From: Neocallimastix lanati (nom. inval.)
Lineage: Eukaryota > Neocallimastigomycota > Neocallimastigomycetes > Neocallimastigales > Neocallimastigaceae
DNA: 45,055 nt
Direction: 5' to 3'
Assembly: GCA_016946835.1 (NCBI GenBank)
Contig: JACVTC010000031.1
Location: forward strand, 1,445,001-1,490,055
Part shown: piece after piece, positions 1 to 12,623 of the stretch
How the letters are laid out: every line of letters begins with the position of its first letter
Position numbering within the stretch: position 1 is the stretch's first letter
The notes under the pieces: generated by a model
What the model saw: only the letters and a program-made list of their open reading frames with translations
The model's database searches: none
Told to the model about the DNA's origin: nothing
Made by a program: the position numbers and the translations under genes

Positions 1-1027
1 ATCAAGTATAAACCAACTGGAGTACCATCACTCATGTAAACACGAACAATAACTTGATTGTGAACTGGATTACCAATTGCAGCAGCCATATCACCATATA
101 ATGGTTGACGTAAGAAGGTTGGATCATCAGAGCTAGCTCTAAACTTGAAAATTTTTCTCTTGTGAATTTTGTTTTCAAGTTTTACTCTAAATTGGAATTT
201 ATCTTGATAACGATTTTGAGTTTTTGTAACGACATTTTCTTCTGTGAAGATTTCATCCTTCAATATAATAGTAAATCTTTTCATAGTAAACATATCTGGA
301 GCTTGTACAATATCACTTTTAGATTTTTTATCAATAACTACAGTTGGAATATAAGAATCATCAAAAAGTTCAGTCTTACCAATAGAACGTTTCCATCTTG
401 GTTTATCGGCTGGATAACCCATACCCTTTAATGGACTAATAGTTTCCTTTCTTCCAAATAATTCATTATGTGTAGTAAGTTGACCAGCAGCGAGAGTTCT
501 GGAAAAACCTTCTTGCTTACCATCCACAGTATAAGTATATCTACAAATATATAATATAATTATTTTTTTAAAGTTAATATTTATTTTTTTAACACACCAC
601 ATTGACTTAATAATATATTTAATTTTATTTATATAACATACAACATTTTACTTATATAAATAAAATTCTATATATTTTATACACTATATATATTTATTTA
701 TTAATATTTATTAATAAATTTTTGTATACTTTAAAATTAAAATGATATTTAAAGTTATATACAACTTTATAAGATACTTCAATTTTCTTTAAATTTATTT
801 TCTAAAATTAAAAAATTGAATATTTACTCAAATTCTTCATCTGGAGATATGGCAGAAACAGATCTTACACCAGAATAGTCATCTACAGGCATCATTTCTA
901 AGGTTTTATTGTTAAAAGTCACTGAAGCTTCTTTTCCAAAAGAAATGATACTAAAATTAACAATACGTCCGAAGACCTGACCAACAATGGTCATTAATAA
1001 AAATGAAGATAATAATATATAATTCAT
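1..1027 (-). CDS. CotH-like secreted protein, 5' part of gene (two exons, runs off window)
   Basis: Exon 1 is 828-1027 and exon 2 is 540 down to the window edge; joining them restores one frame through a split GAA codon. Exon 1 starts at an ATG and opens with a hydrophobic signal peptide (MNYILLSSFLLMTIVGQVFG), so the product is probably secreted or surface exposed. Exon 2 gives YTYTVDGKQEGFSRTLAAG, the typical N-terminal region of fungal CotH/invasin-like proteins, and later FRASSDDPTFLRQPLYGDM followed by VRVYMSDGTPVGLYL, which matches the start of the CotH kinase-like fold. The kinase active site and the C-terminus lie outside the window. CotH proteins are known from bacterial spore coats, Mucorales surfaces and gut fungi. 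A dockerin could follow but cannot be seen here. Confidence 0.85.
541..827 (-). other. Intron of the CotH-like gene
   Basis: On the minus strand exon 1 ends at 828 and is followed by donor GTAAATATTC; the intron ends with TTTGTAG at 541-547. Removing 287 nt joins GA to A as one Glu codon and keeps the CotH frame open. The interior is nearly pure A/T, as in gut fungal introns. Confidence 0.8.
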
Positions 1028-2584
1028 ATTTATAATATAATCTTTATAAAAGATAAAGTAGAATAGTATTCATAAGAAAGATTAATTATTTTATCGCATG
1101 TAAAATTTAAAAATAATTAATAATAATTAAATATTATTAGTATTAATGAATTCAATTATCTTTTATTTTGTCTTTTCTTTTTAAAAAAAATAAAATAATA
1201 AAATATACAATTTAATATTATTATAATAATAATATTTTTTACTTTTAAAAAATATATATTTATTATAAAATAAAAGCTTAAATATATTTATATATGTACT
1301 AAATTAAATTATTAATTCTTTTGCTTTTTTTTTTAAAAAAAAAGTAAGAAAATAATTATAAATTACAACTTACTTTAATTATTAAATATATGTTATATAA
1401 TATATTTATTATTTATGGTTTTATAGGATATAATATATGTTTTTTAATTATTTTTTATTTATTATTATTATTTTTTTTTTTATAAAAAATATTTATATAT
1501 ATATATTTCTTTTTCTATATATTTTTATTTCCTTTTTTTTTATTTTTATTATTATTATTATTATTTATATTTTATTTTTTTTATAATACTTCAATAATAA
1601 TATTATTTATTATTTGTTATTAATTATTAATTTTTTTTTTTTTTTTTTATTATTTGTATTTAAATATTATTTCTTCTTAACTTAATTTATTTTTATTACT
1701 ATTTGTTTTCGTTTTTCGTTTTTTTTTTTTTTAACTTTTTTTAAAGAAAAAAAAAAAGAAAAAAAAAAAAGAAAAAAAAAAGATAGGTTTTCTTATATAT
1801 TTTTTTTTTTTTTTTTTTGGGTTTTTTAAAGAAAAAAAAAAAAGAAGAAGAAGAAGGTCAGTTTTTCTTATTTTTATATAATTTTTTTTGTTACCGTTTT
1901 TTTTTTTTTATATTTTTTTTGTATTAATTAATTTAAAATTAAAAAGATTCGATTCGCATTTTCTAAAAAAAAGAAAAAAAAAAAAAATTTTAAAAAATAA
2001 TAATAAGAAAATAATAAAATAAAAAAATAATAAAAATATTTAATTAAAATTAAATATAAAAATTAAATATTAAAACTTCATTAATATATGAAAACTTTAT
2101 ACTCTTATTAATAAATAATAAATGAACAATATATCAATAAATTATGAGTAATAAATAAATTATAAATTGAATAAAAGAAATTAATAAACTTTAAAATATA
2201 TAATTTATATATTATATATTATATATTATATATAGGATAAATATATATAATATAATATGAAAGGTATATAATAAATAATTGATAATATATAATAAATATT
2301 AAATAATATAAAATCAATATACTCATAATAAATGTAATATATAATTACTTTATAATAATGAATGATCAATTTAATAAAAAAAAAATCATTAAAAAAAAAA
2401 TAAAAAATAAAAAATGATTTAAATAAATTAAAATAATTATTGTACAAATATGTATATATCAATAAGAACAAAAAAGGACTATAAAAGAATCATATTTCTA
2501 TTTATAAATAGAATATTATATATCCTTCAACTTTTTTATTATTTAATGATTCAATTATTTATTATTCATTATTAAATACTCTTT

Positions 2585-2752
2585 TTATTATTTATTATTT
2601 ATTATTTATTATTTATTATTTATTATTTATTATTTATTATTTATTAATGAATACTCTTTTTATTATTATTTATTATTTATTAATAAATACTCCTTTTATT
2701 TATTATTTATTATTTATTAATACTCTTTTTTATTATTTATTATTTATTATTT
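2585..2752. repeat. TTATTTA heptanucleotide array
   Basis: About ten consecutive TTATTTA units, then further short blocks separated by spacers containing AATACTCTTTT or AATACTCCTTTT. It is a small relative of the larger array at 4665-5165. Confidence 0.85.
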
Positions 2753-3257
2753 AATTATTCAATATTATTTAATTATTCTATTAATTATGAATTATTTATT
2801 CAATTATTCTATTATTCTATTATTCTAATATTTATTACCAAGTATATATAATTTATGATTTATTTTTTTTTTTTAAATTAAACTTTATAAGATTTAAAGA
2901 CATTTAATTTTAATTTTTTCCAAAATTTTATTATTTTTATTATCATTTAACATTTTTTTTCTATTTTCTTATTCTATGTTCTAAAATTCAATCCTTTTTT
3001 TAATTTATTTTTATTATTTTTTCTTTTTTTATATTAAAATTCTTGTATTCCTTCTTTTCATTGGCTGATGCTATAGTTTAAATTAATTTAAATACTGTAA
3101 CAAGAAAATAGAACAATAATTAAATTTAAACTATTTTAGGTATATAAAAGTATAAAAAGTTTAAATTAATAAATAGATAGATAAATAAATAAGTGTAACA
3201 TTTATATAAATAAAACTAATTGAATAAATTAATAAAATAAATGAATAAAGAAATAAA

Positions 3258-3364
3258 GGGATGGATGGATGAATGGATGAATGGATGGATGGGTGAATAA
3301 ATAAATAAATAGATAAATAAATAAATATATAAATAAATAGATAAATAGATAAATAAATAAATAA
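3258..3364. repeat. Compound tetranucleotide microsatellite (GGAT/GAAT/AAAT/AGAT)
   Basis: A run of GGAT and GAAT units (about 3258-3295) passes into AAAT and AGAT units up to about 3364. The tetranucleotide period is held throughout while the unit drifts, as expected from slippage with point mutation. Confidence 0.85.
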
Positions 3365-4079
3365 ATTATAAATTCATTAATATATATGATATATATTTTT
3401 ATATTATTATATTTTATATATATGATTATATTTAAAATTTAATATTTAATATTTTTTTATATTTTTTTTTTATATTTTTTTATATTTTTTTTATATTCTT
3501 ATATTAATATTTAAAAAAAATTTATTTAAAAATAAGAAAATTTAAATATAAAAAAAAAAAATTTTAAAAATTGGGGAAAGTTAAAAAGGTTGATAAAAAC
3601 TGATTTAATTTTAATTTTTAACCTTTTATTTTTTGGCCATCCTTATCTTTTATTTATTATTAATAATAAGAAATAAACAAAAGAAAATATATAAAATAAA
3701 TAAAAGAAAAAAAAACTTTATAATATAAAAAAAACAATAGAAATAAAAATAAAAATGAAAGAAATTAAATAGGAATTAAAATAAAATAAAAATAAAAAAT
3801 ATATTTACTCGTAATATGGCTTAGAGATTTAAATAGAAATATTTAAATAACAATAAAAATAAAATAATTCTCTATCTTGGCAAAAAAAAAGGAGAGAGAA
3901 ATAAAAGAAGGAAAAAAGAAGGAGGAACGAGGTTATCAATAGATATATGATAAATTTACCTTTTTAAAAAAAAAATTTTTTTTTTTTGGTTTATAATGGG
4001 ATAATTTATTTATTTTTTAATTTTTATTTAATTATTTAATTATTCAACAATCCAATTGTTCTATTAATTATTATTTAAT

Positions 4080-4410
4080 TATTTATTATTATTTATTTAT
4101 TATTTATTATTATTACTTATTTATTATTTATTATTTATTATTACTTATTTATTATTACTTATTTAATAATTATTTATTTATTATTCAATAATTATTATTT
4201 ATTATTCAATAATTATTATTTATTATTTATTATTTATTATTTATCAATTATTATTTATTATTTATTATTACTTATTTATTATTACTTATTTAATAATTAT
4301 TTATTTATTATTCAATAATTATTATTTATTATTTATTATTTATTATTTATTATTTATTATTTATTATTTATTATTTATCAATTATTATTTATTATTCAAT
4401 TACTTATATT
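4080..4410. repeat. TTATTTA-type array with TTACTTA and TTCAATAATTA variants
   Basis: Degenerate heptanucleotide repeats with interspersed TTACTTATTTA and TTCAATAATTA variants. Blocks around 4140-4200 and 4265-4330 resemble each other, suggesting segmental duplication inside the array. Confidence 0.8.
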
Positions 4411-4664
4411 TTATATTTTATTTTTTTTATCTTTGTTAATTTAAAAATCTATGATTTATGTTAGGCGTCAACTTGTATTTCATATATATTGATTGAATAT
4501 TTTTGATTCTATAATCTGTTAATTTTATTTTATTTTTTTTTTTCATTATATTTTTTTTATAATTTTATTATATTTTAATTTTTTATTTTATTTTTATTTC
4601 TATTTCTATTTTATTATATTTTTATTTATTTATATATATATATTTATATATATATTTATTATTT

Positions 4665-5165
4665 TTTATTTATTATTTATTATTTATTATTTATTATTTA
4701 TTATTTATTATTTATTAATAAATACTCTTTTTTATTATTCAATTATTTATTATTTATTATTTATTAATAAATACTCTTTTTTATTATTCAATTATTTATT
4801 ATTTATTATTTATTATTTATTATTTATTAATAAATACTCTTTTTTATTATTCAATTATTTATTATTTATTATTTATTAATAAATACTCTTTTTTATTATT
4901 CAATTATTTATTATTTATTATTTATTATTTATTATTTATTAATAAATACTCTTTTTTATTATTCAATTATTTATTATTTATTATTTATTATTTATTATTT
5001 ATTAATAAATACTCTTTTTTATTATTCAATTATTATTATTTATTATTTATTATTTATTATTTATTAATAAATACTCTTTTTTATTATTCAATTATTTATT
5101 ATTTATTATTTATTAATAAATACTCTTTTTTATTATTCAATTATTTATTATTCAATTATTTAATT
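4665..5165. repeat. Eight-copy minisatellite with internal heptanucleotide repeat
   Basis: The core AATAAATACTCTTTTTTATT followed by ATTCAATTATT recurs eight times (near 4716, 4764, 4828, 4878, 4941, 5003, 5064 and 5114). Each core is separated by a variable number of TTATTTA units, so spacing varies between about 48 and 65 bp. Confidence 0.9.
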
Positions 5166-6377
5166 ATTGTAATAACTTATTTATTATATTTTTATTATAT
5201 TTTTAAAGGGGAAATTACATAAATTAAAGATTGATTAATTAATATATTTAATGCATTACATGACCTTTAAAAAAATTAAATATTATATTATAATCAATGA
5301 CCAACTTATAAATAAATAATATTCTTATGATATATTAATTTATTATTTAATTTTACTTATTAAAAAAGTTAATACATAATAAATAATAATACACTATGTA
5401 ATATATAATATTTATAAAAAATATATATATATTTTTATATATACAATATATTATAATTACTAGAATTATTAAAATAGAAAATAAGCATCTTAAAATTTTA
5501 TCATATTGTTTTCCATAAATTACATAAAATTAAAATTATTAGCAATAAATTTATGTTTACATAGATTAATGATCTAAAATAAATTTATGTTATATAAAAA
5601 TTTGATATCACGTTTCACTATATATCACTCTTCGCTTTTTTTTTTTTGTTTTACCATAATTTATAAAATCATATATTAATAATTAAAGTTTATATTTACA
5701 TTATATTGACATACATGATGTAAATATGATGGTTAGTTTATTGGTTGGCTAGTTCATTGGTTGGTTAGTTGATATTAAAGGAACACTACCAAAAAAAAAT
5801 TTTTTTTTATTTTAGAACTTTAATTTATTTAAATTTTACTCCTTTTAGGTGAAGAGAAATTTATATTACATATACATATATTATTTTATATAATTATTTT
5901 TTTTATTTATTCATTAAAGACAATTAAAAATAAAAATTTAATTATTATTAATTATTAACAGTTTGTTATTATTATTATTAACAGTTTATTATTATTATTA
6001 TTATATTTTATTTTTCATGTGCATACATATACATGTATATGTTAAAAAGATAAAAAAAAATTTATTTTAAAATTTTTTTTTAAAAATTATTGAAACTTAA
6101 TTAATCAATAATGGATAGATTTGAAAAGCATCTATTTTATTGATAACAGAAATAAATCAATATATAATAAAAGTGAAATCTATATATAAAAATTTTCAAG
6201 TCTCTTATTATTATTTTATAAAGTTTTTACTTTTTTTTTTTGCTTAACAAACTATAAATAAATATGAAAAGAATAAAAAAAGATATAAAACGACCTATAT
6301 AATATATATAAAGTAATTGATTTATACAAAAAAAAAAAAAAAAAAAAAAGTTGAAATTTTAATAAATAAAATTATAT

Positions 6378-6410
<33 letters not shown>

Positions 6411-7800
6411 AGACATAAAAATAAAATTTTTTTTTTTTAAAAAAGGAAATTGATTTATTTATTTTAAAAAAATATTTTAAAAATTTAAGATAAAAAAAAA
6501 ATTTAAATTTTAAAATTAAAAATTATTAAAAAATGAAAAAAGCAAAAATATAAAAAAGGAAATTTGATTAATTCAGTTAACAATAGATAAAGATAAAAAA
6601 AAAAAAAAATTAAAAAATTTTTAAAAAAAAAATAAAAATTTTAAAAAAAAAAAAAAATTTAAAACTTTAAAATTAACAAAAAAAAAAATAAAAAAAAAAT
6701 TATTATGATTATGATTATGATTATTAATATTATTAAATAATCATATTCATAATTAAAATGGAATTATATATATACATAAAACGATTAAATACTAAAATAT
6801 TTAAATATCTATATCTCTCTTACTTCTAAAAGATTTATTAGATGAATTAAAATTGTTCTTTTTTTTCCTATTTTTTATTTGTTTGTTTTATTTGAATTTT
6901 ATTAAAAATTTTATAATTGATCTTTTTTTTTTTTTTTTTTTTTTTTAGTATATACCAATCAGAAAGTTAACTCATTAATAGAGCTATTGCTATTAATAAC
7001 AGATACTATAACTGAATTGGTAATCCACTAAATTAATTATATACAGAACATTAGACCTTAAAACGCTTTTTTTTTTTTATAAGAGAAAGTTCTTTTCTAT
7101 TAAAAAAAATATATATATTATTGTTTCCCAAAAGCACTGAATTGTTGCCCGTCTTAAGACAGATGTTCCCACTAAAAAAAAAAAAATATATATATATATA
7201 TATACATTTATTCTTTAACATTTCTTATAAAATACTAATATATAAATTTTATTATTATTAATTAATCATTTTATTCGAAACATTGACAACAAGGAATTAT
7301 TATAAAATAATATTGGATATGATAATGTTATATTTTGACAAATATTATTTTTATTTTTTTCATTGTGGCGTATGACATAAAAGTTGCATTTCAAAAAAAA
7401 AATAAATAAATAAATTTTTTTTATTTCTATTTATTAATATATTAATATATTATTCAATATATTAATATATTAATATATTTTTCAATTCATTATTATAATT
7501 AATATATTAATATATTTTTCAATTCATTATTATAATATAAATTTAATTATATAATAAAATATTTTTTATTATATAATTAAATTTATATTATTATTATGAT
7601 TATTATTTTATCATTAATTATTAAAAAAATTTTATTGTTATTACTTTATTGTCACCTAAAGGACACTAAATACAGAGTTGCTAATACAAATTACAAAGTT
7701 AATACTTCTAGTAACACAAATACAAATGATATTTTCAAATAACCTTAATACAGTTAATATTGAAGCCTGTAACTGATTTTGATAAGAAAAAACCAAATAT

Positions 7801-8236
7801 TTTACTTTAAATGAACTAACCTATTTATCAAATCGCAATAAACAATAATATAGACAACCCACAAACACCAGAAATAAAAATAAACTTTATAACTCTCATA
7901 GCTGAATGTCTTGATCCTTTTCGTATAAATTATGGAGAACCAATCACTGTTTCTAGTGGGTTTCGTAACCAAGAAGTAAGCAAAGCAGAAAAATTCAACA
8001 AATAATCATAGTCAACACACAAAAAGATAAAACTGTGGAACCTTCAACCATGGAGTGGTACCTGAACGTCCAAAATTTGGAAAAAAAATTTTTTTTTCAT
8101 AATTATACAATGCAATAATTAAATTCAAAGAAGATGATCAATTCATTATTAAAAATTGTTTATGGGCACATGTCCATTTACAAAAATCCCGGATAATAAT
8201 CGTCACGAAATTCGTTACTTGGTAAAAATCACGAAA
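7801..8236 (+). pseudogene. Decayed M15_3-type zinc peptidase (bacterial or phage-like)
   Basis: Fragments in shifting frames reconstruct the order of a Peptidase_M15_3 domain (D-Ala-D-Ala carboxypeptidase/endolysin type). FTLNELTY is at 7801. The frame then shifts to NNIDNPQTPEIKI and AECLDPFRINYGEPITVSSG from 7841, matching the family's DN.P...L.PLR..G.PI.V.SGYR pattern. A third frame from 7992 gives NSTNNHSQHT, equivalent to the SQH metal-ligand motif. DDQFIIKNCLWAHVHL from 8133 is equivalent to FDQLI..WVH.S with the last His ligand, and PDNNRHEIRYLVK follows at 8189. At least three frameshifts and an A/T insertion near 8075-8095 break it. These enzymes cut cell-wall peptides of bacteria; in a gut fungus this suggests horizontal acquisition and later loss. 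The Asp/Pro-rich open stretch at 8330-8470 may be its C-terminal tail. Confidence 0.7.
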
Positions 8237-8471
8237 ATATCAAATATTCAATTATTATTGATGAGGTTCAAGATTACATTAATATATGTAAAGATAAAAT
8301 AGGATTAGCCAATAAAACCAGTATTTCTAATAATTCAGACCCTAATGAAGATGATACTTGTATTTACGATCCTATCGACACAGAAATAAATGATAAACCC
8401 GAGCGCGATGACCCAGATACTGACAATAAAGAAATTTCTGATAATAACCTCAACTCAAGTGGTGTTAACAC

Positions 8472-8473
8472 AA

Positions 8474-8513
<40 letters not shown>
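8472..8513. repeat. A-run plus TA microsatellite
   Basis: About 19 A followed by about 12 TA dinucleotides, directly after the Asp-rich tail of the peptidase remnant. Confidence 0.9.
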
Positions 8514-8639
8514 TACTTCTTTCCTAAATATTTTCAGTATATTTATAGTATTCATGATTGGTCAATTACATATTATATTTTTAGAATTTTCAATAACTAT
8601 AAAATGTAAAGAATTACTCCTTATGTCACTTTATAAAAA

Positions 8640-9490
8640 TATCCACTTAAGTTACCATTTATTTAATTAAAATTAACATAATAATTATGAAAAGAAAATC
8701 ACTTTAATCATATATTAGAACAATATCCTCATACATCTAATAACTAAAATTATAATGCCCTGTTGCAAGGTTAATTACTTAATTCTATAAAAAGAGATTA
8801 TTTAATAAATGGTTTCTATCTCTTTATCCAACAAAAGTAAAGAAAGGTTGAAGACTATAAGTCAAAGATGGCCACTATAATAATAAATTTATATATCTAA
8901 AAAAAAAAAATTTTTAACAGGTTAATAATAATTTAGATAAGGATTGCAAGTTACTTTAATGTAACAAAACTTAATTCGATGAATTAATATGAATCTCTAA
9001 ACTACAACGCGAAAAAATATAGAAAAGTTAGCGCTAATCTATAAAGCGGATTATAATTGAAAGTGATAAAAAAAACCAAATATAGAAGAGGTATTCACAC
9101 CAATTGAGATGGTATAAATTTCACCCTTCAAGAGAAAGGTTTCCATCATACAAATGGTAATATATAAACCATATATTTATAAGCAATGTTTTAGAAATAT
9201 TCTAATATTAATAGTGTAATAATATTAAATACTTAGTTTTAGAGGGAAATTAGTTGATTGTAAATATAATTAAGAAATTATTTTAACAATATTTAAATCG
9301 AATTAAAGAAATTAATAATATGTAAAAAAAAAAAAAAAAAATTTTTATTCATGTAAAATTAAAAAGATTAATTTAAAACGGAAATAGTTAATAGTTTAAC
9401 AATATCAAATTAATATTATAAAATAAAATCACTTTATAGACACATATTCACCAGTAAACCAATTTATTCATTATAGAATAACTAGGTTTA
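8640..9490 (+). pseudogene. Decayed Ty1/copia-type element, 3' part of pol
   Basis: Most of this stretch is too degraded to read. Just before the polypurine tract the frame gives THIHQ, a stop, then TNLFIIE, a stop, then LGLRGNV (9426-9494). That fits the end of copia RNase H (ADIxTKxL...LGLRGG). A patch near 9340-9360 resembles the HIDVK region, and NALLQG near 8755 may be an RT trace. The strand is set by the adjoining polypurine tract and LTR. The region between 8640 and 9300 is assigned only by position. Confidence 0.4.
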
Positions 9491-9498
9491 AGGGGGAA
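9491..9498 (+). other. Polypurine tract of copia-type element
   Basis: AGGGGGAA lies directly before TGTTACAATA. This is the classic plus-strand priming site arrangement at the 3' LTR of Ty1/copia elements. Confidence 0.6.
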
Positions 9499-9699
9499 TG
9501 TTACAATAATATGTGAATTTATATATTAAATGAATCTAGAATAATGATCATATAAATGATTAATATAAACATTATATAATGTAATTAATTAAAATATTCT
9601 AGAACAAGCCACATCTTTAGTATAAATACATGTAAATTTCATTATGTTGAAGGTTAACAATCACTCATAAATAACCTTATTAATAAAACTTCATATTCA
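9499..9699 (+). repeat. Probable 3' LTR of the copia-type element
   Basis: It begins TGTTACAATAATATG right after the polypurine tract and can end at TTCATATTCA (9699), giving TG...CA ends. Inside are a TATA-like TAGTATAAATAC (about 9612) and an AATAAAA signal (about 9683) in the right order. The right edge is uncertain because it runs into a TTA repeat, and no matching 5' LTR was seen. Confidence 0.5.
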
Positions 9700-9712
9700 A
9701 TAATTATTATTA

Positions 9713-9779
<67 letters not shown>

Positions 9780-9783
9780 TTAT
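9700..9783. repeat. TTA then TTTA microsatellite
   Basis: ATT/TTA trinucleotides (about 9700-9728) followed by roughly 13 TTTA tetranucleotides. Confidence 0.9.
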
Positions 9784-10169
9784 TTTACTAGATATATAAG
9801 TATGTAAATTAATACTATCTATTTGTTAATTATATAACTATATTATTATTATTATAAGAATTATTATATATATATATATAGATCTTATATTAACATTGAT
9901 ACCTTTTTTTATAAATGTCATATATCCAAAAAAAAAATAAAATTATATAAAATAATATATACCTGTAAAAGATTATAATTAATTTATATTATTTAATTAA
10001 ATCTTTTGATAACTTTTTGACTATTTAAATAAAATACAATCCTTTTTTATAAGCATTCAATGGAACCATTTTTATTTAGATAATTCACACTTTAAAATTT
10101 TAAAAAGTTATTTTATCTATTTATTTTTTATATTATTTTAAATAGTATTAATAATAAAATATATTATGA

Positions 10170-11262
10170 TTTTCTCAAAGATTAATGTTGGAGCTTGGAA
10201 CACTAATTCATTGGTGAATTTTTCAATCGTTATTATAAATTGGGTGGTTGATCCTTTTTGTCTTCTAATCACTTGTGATGTCCACATCGCATCGGAGAGA
10301 GAGAGATTTTTTTTTATCTTTGAATCCCTCAGAAAAAAAAAAAAAAAATTATGCTGTATCCAATAGTTCCTCTTTTTTTTTTTTTTTATAATACCTTAGT
10401 ATCTCAAAGAACATTTTTTGTCAGTCTTCTAAAGGTTGGATCCTTTAATTTTCTTTGATTTTCGTGGTGGCTTTCAAAATTTCATTCTTTATTATGTCTG
10501 GACAGGTTCATATACTTAGGTTCAGGAAAATTTCCAATAGCGCTCCTATAAATTTTTTTTTTTTTTTTTTTTCGGTTTGATCCATCTTCGTCTTTCTGAG
10601 CTCTTCATTTATCTATTGGTGCTAACGTTTCCTGAAGGAGTTGCATTAGTCATTTCGAACTTTCTTCTTAAGATTTCTTGCATATATTTTGGTCTGATCA
10701 ATGAAATATCCATTTGGGTTGATTCTTCCTAAGAATTTTAATCCCTATATAATGAAATTAACATTTCCTGCTTAATGCTCAAAAGGATAATCGTCAATAT
10801 AGACGGTCAGTAAGCGTGATAGATTATTATTCTTTTTTTTTACTTGTCTTCAGATATAAACAAAGGACAAGATTTACTTTTTAGTCTAAAAAAAAAAAAA
10901 ACTAATATCTAAGAGGTACTGATTTAACTCCTTCGTTCCACTCTTTGTCGATTTTGTTTTTAAAGACCAATAAATGACCTTAACTTATTCTCCAATATTA
11001 ATATTGTTTTCTGTATATATCAGAATGTCCTTGGAGAGGTATCACGTAATACTTCCTCCTTATAAATGAGCATTCAGGAAACGCTGCGTTTAACATCAAT
11101 TTGATGTAGATTTAAAATTTATTATTTTGGGCAATTAAGTGCTCTTAAAAAAAAATTCTTATTGATTGAGTCTAACCTCAAAGTGGGAAAGAAAGGAGAG
11201 AGAAAGTTTCGTGAAAAAATTAATTCCTTTCCTATGGCGTGAAGTCCTTTTGCTACCAATCA

Positions 11263-11297
<35 letters not shown>

Positions 11298-11470
11298 ATT
11301 TCTCCTTATGAATTTCTTTTATATTTTATATTTCAATAATATTTTGAAATACCCACCTTAATGAAATCTTATTCCCGAATGGTTAGGAACCGTTCTTCAA
11401 TAGACAGATTCAAAGAGACCATAGACATCTTATCATTTTCATACATATTATTATTTAATTCTTGATCAAT
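10170..11470 (-). pseudogene. Decayed Ty1/copia pol (RT and RNase H)
   Basis: Read on the minus strand from high to low coordinates, the remnants follow copia order. KVGISKYY-like and MSMVSLNLS patches (about 11330-11440) fit the W..V / RWVFK segment. GSKRTSRHRKGINF (about 11210-11265) fits LVAKG..Q..GIDF. HQIDVK then MLIYKEEV (about 11030-11115) fits Q.DVKTAFLNG.L.EEVYM. VYIDDY (10787-10804) is the RT active site. GRINPNGYFIDQTK and YMQEILRRKFEMTNATPS (about 10640-10730) follow, and RNase H traces run to about 10170. Frameshifts, stops and inserted poly-T tracts (11266-11295, 10553-10572) interrupt it. No LTRs were found. Confidence 0.75.
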
Positions 11471-11582
11471 AGATTAGATTTTTTAATCATTCTTCTTTGT
11501 CGGTTTTAAGTTGTTGTATATATCATCATAATTAAGTGATAAAGGGTTCTCTTAATGTAACATTTGATTTGTGTGTTTATGT

Positions 11583-11614
<32 letters not shown>

Positions 11615-11645
11615 AATGATTTGCATTCAAAATTGTATGGTGGAT

Positions 11646-11681
<36 letters not shown>

Positions 11682-11756
11682 TAATATGATTATTTCCGAT
11701 TGGAATGAGGTTAATGTTTTTTTTTTTTTTTTAGATTAGTCTTCAGAATTAATAAT

Positions 11757-11792
<36 letters not shown>

Positions 11793-12442
11793 TGTGTGAA
11801 TGAAACGTATTATCTACTTCATTATTATTAATGTAAATTGAAATCGAAAGTATTGACATAAATGATTTTGGTAATATGTTTGTATTCTTTTTTTTTTTTT
11901 TTTATGTTTCTCTTTTTTTTTTTTTTTTTTTTTTTTAAATTAGTGTCATCATATTAATGGGAATAGTTTTTTAAAAAAGTGTTTATTTTGTGTGCTAGTC
12001 ATTAAAATTCTTCCCTCTCTCCCCCTCCCCCTCTCCTTAATTTCAGAATTAAGGATTAAAAAAAAAAAATTCGAGATGTTTAGCGGTAAACTTGTGAGTA
12101 AAAAAAAAAAATTTCCATGAATTTGAATTCAAAAAAAAAAAAAAAAACTTTAGGTATAAAGAAGTAGACCTAACAAACGAAAACTCTAATGTCAATATTA
12201 TTATTTGTACTACTTTATATTTGCATCACTCTATAGTTTTATAGTTTTATGGGATGAATTATTTTATAAATAATTATTAATTGATAAAAAATTAATCCTT
12301 AACATATATATAAATATACATATATATTCATATCATCTTAAAAAAGAACATGAGTATAAACTCAAGTAATTCATATATTTATAAAATAAATAAAAAATAT
12401 ATATTAAACATAATTATTCTCATTATTCTTATTAAAAGTTGA

Positions 12443-12478
<36 letters not shown>

Positions 12479-12591
12479 AATTTTTATAATGATGATAATG
12501 ATAATAATAATAAAATTATAAACATATATTTTATCATTAAATATTTATATCAATATAAATTATTATAAATATAGTTATGATATCCATTTAA

Positions 12592-12623
<32 letters not shown>

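Larger units (their letters stand above)
1028..7800. other. A/T-rich intergenic region with simple repeats
   Basis: No coding frame with protein-like composition was found on either strand. The stretch is made of A/T runs, long homopolymers (for example A-runs at 6330-6410 and T-runs at 6920-6945) and the tandem repeats listed separately. The upstream promoter region of the CotH-like gene must lie just right of 1028, but no specific motif stands out. Short less biased patches (about 6950-7160) may be very old element remnants; I could not assign them. Confidence 0.7.

Noticed and set aside
2226-2471. Minus-strand Tyr/Ile/Phe-rich frame in the A/T desert
   Set aside because: Composition is that of random A/T-rich DNA and no motif or homologue pattern is visible.
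10166-10366. Plus-strand frame INVGAWNTNSL resembling a LINE endonuclease start
   Set aside because: It lies antisense to the decayed copia RNase H region, whose motifs extend in order on the minus strand; the resemblance stops after about 12 residues.
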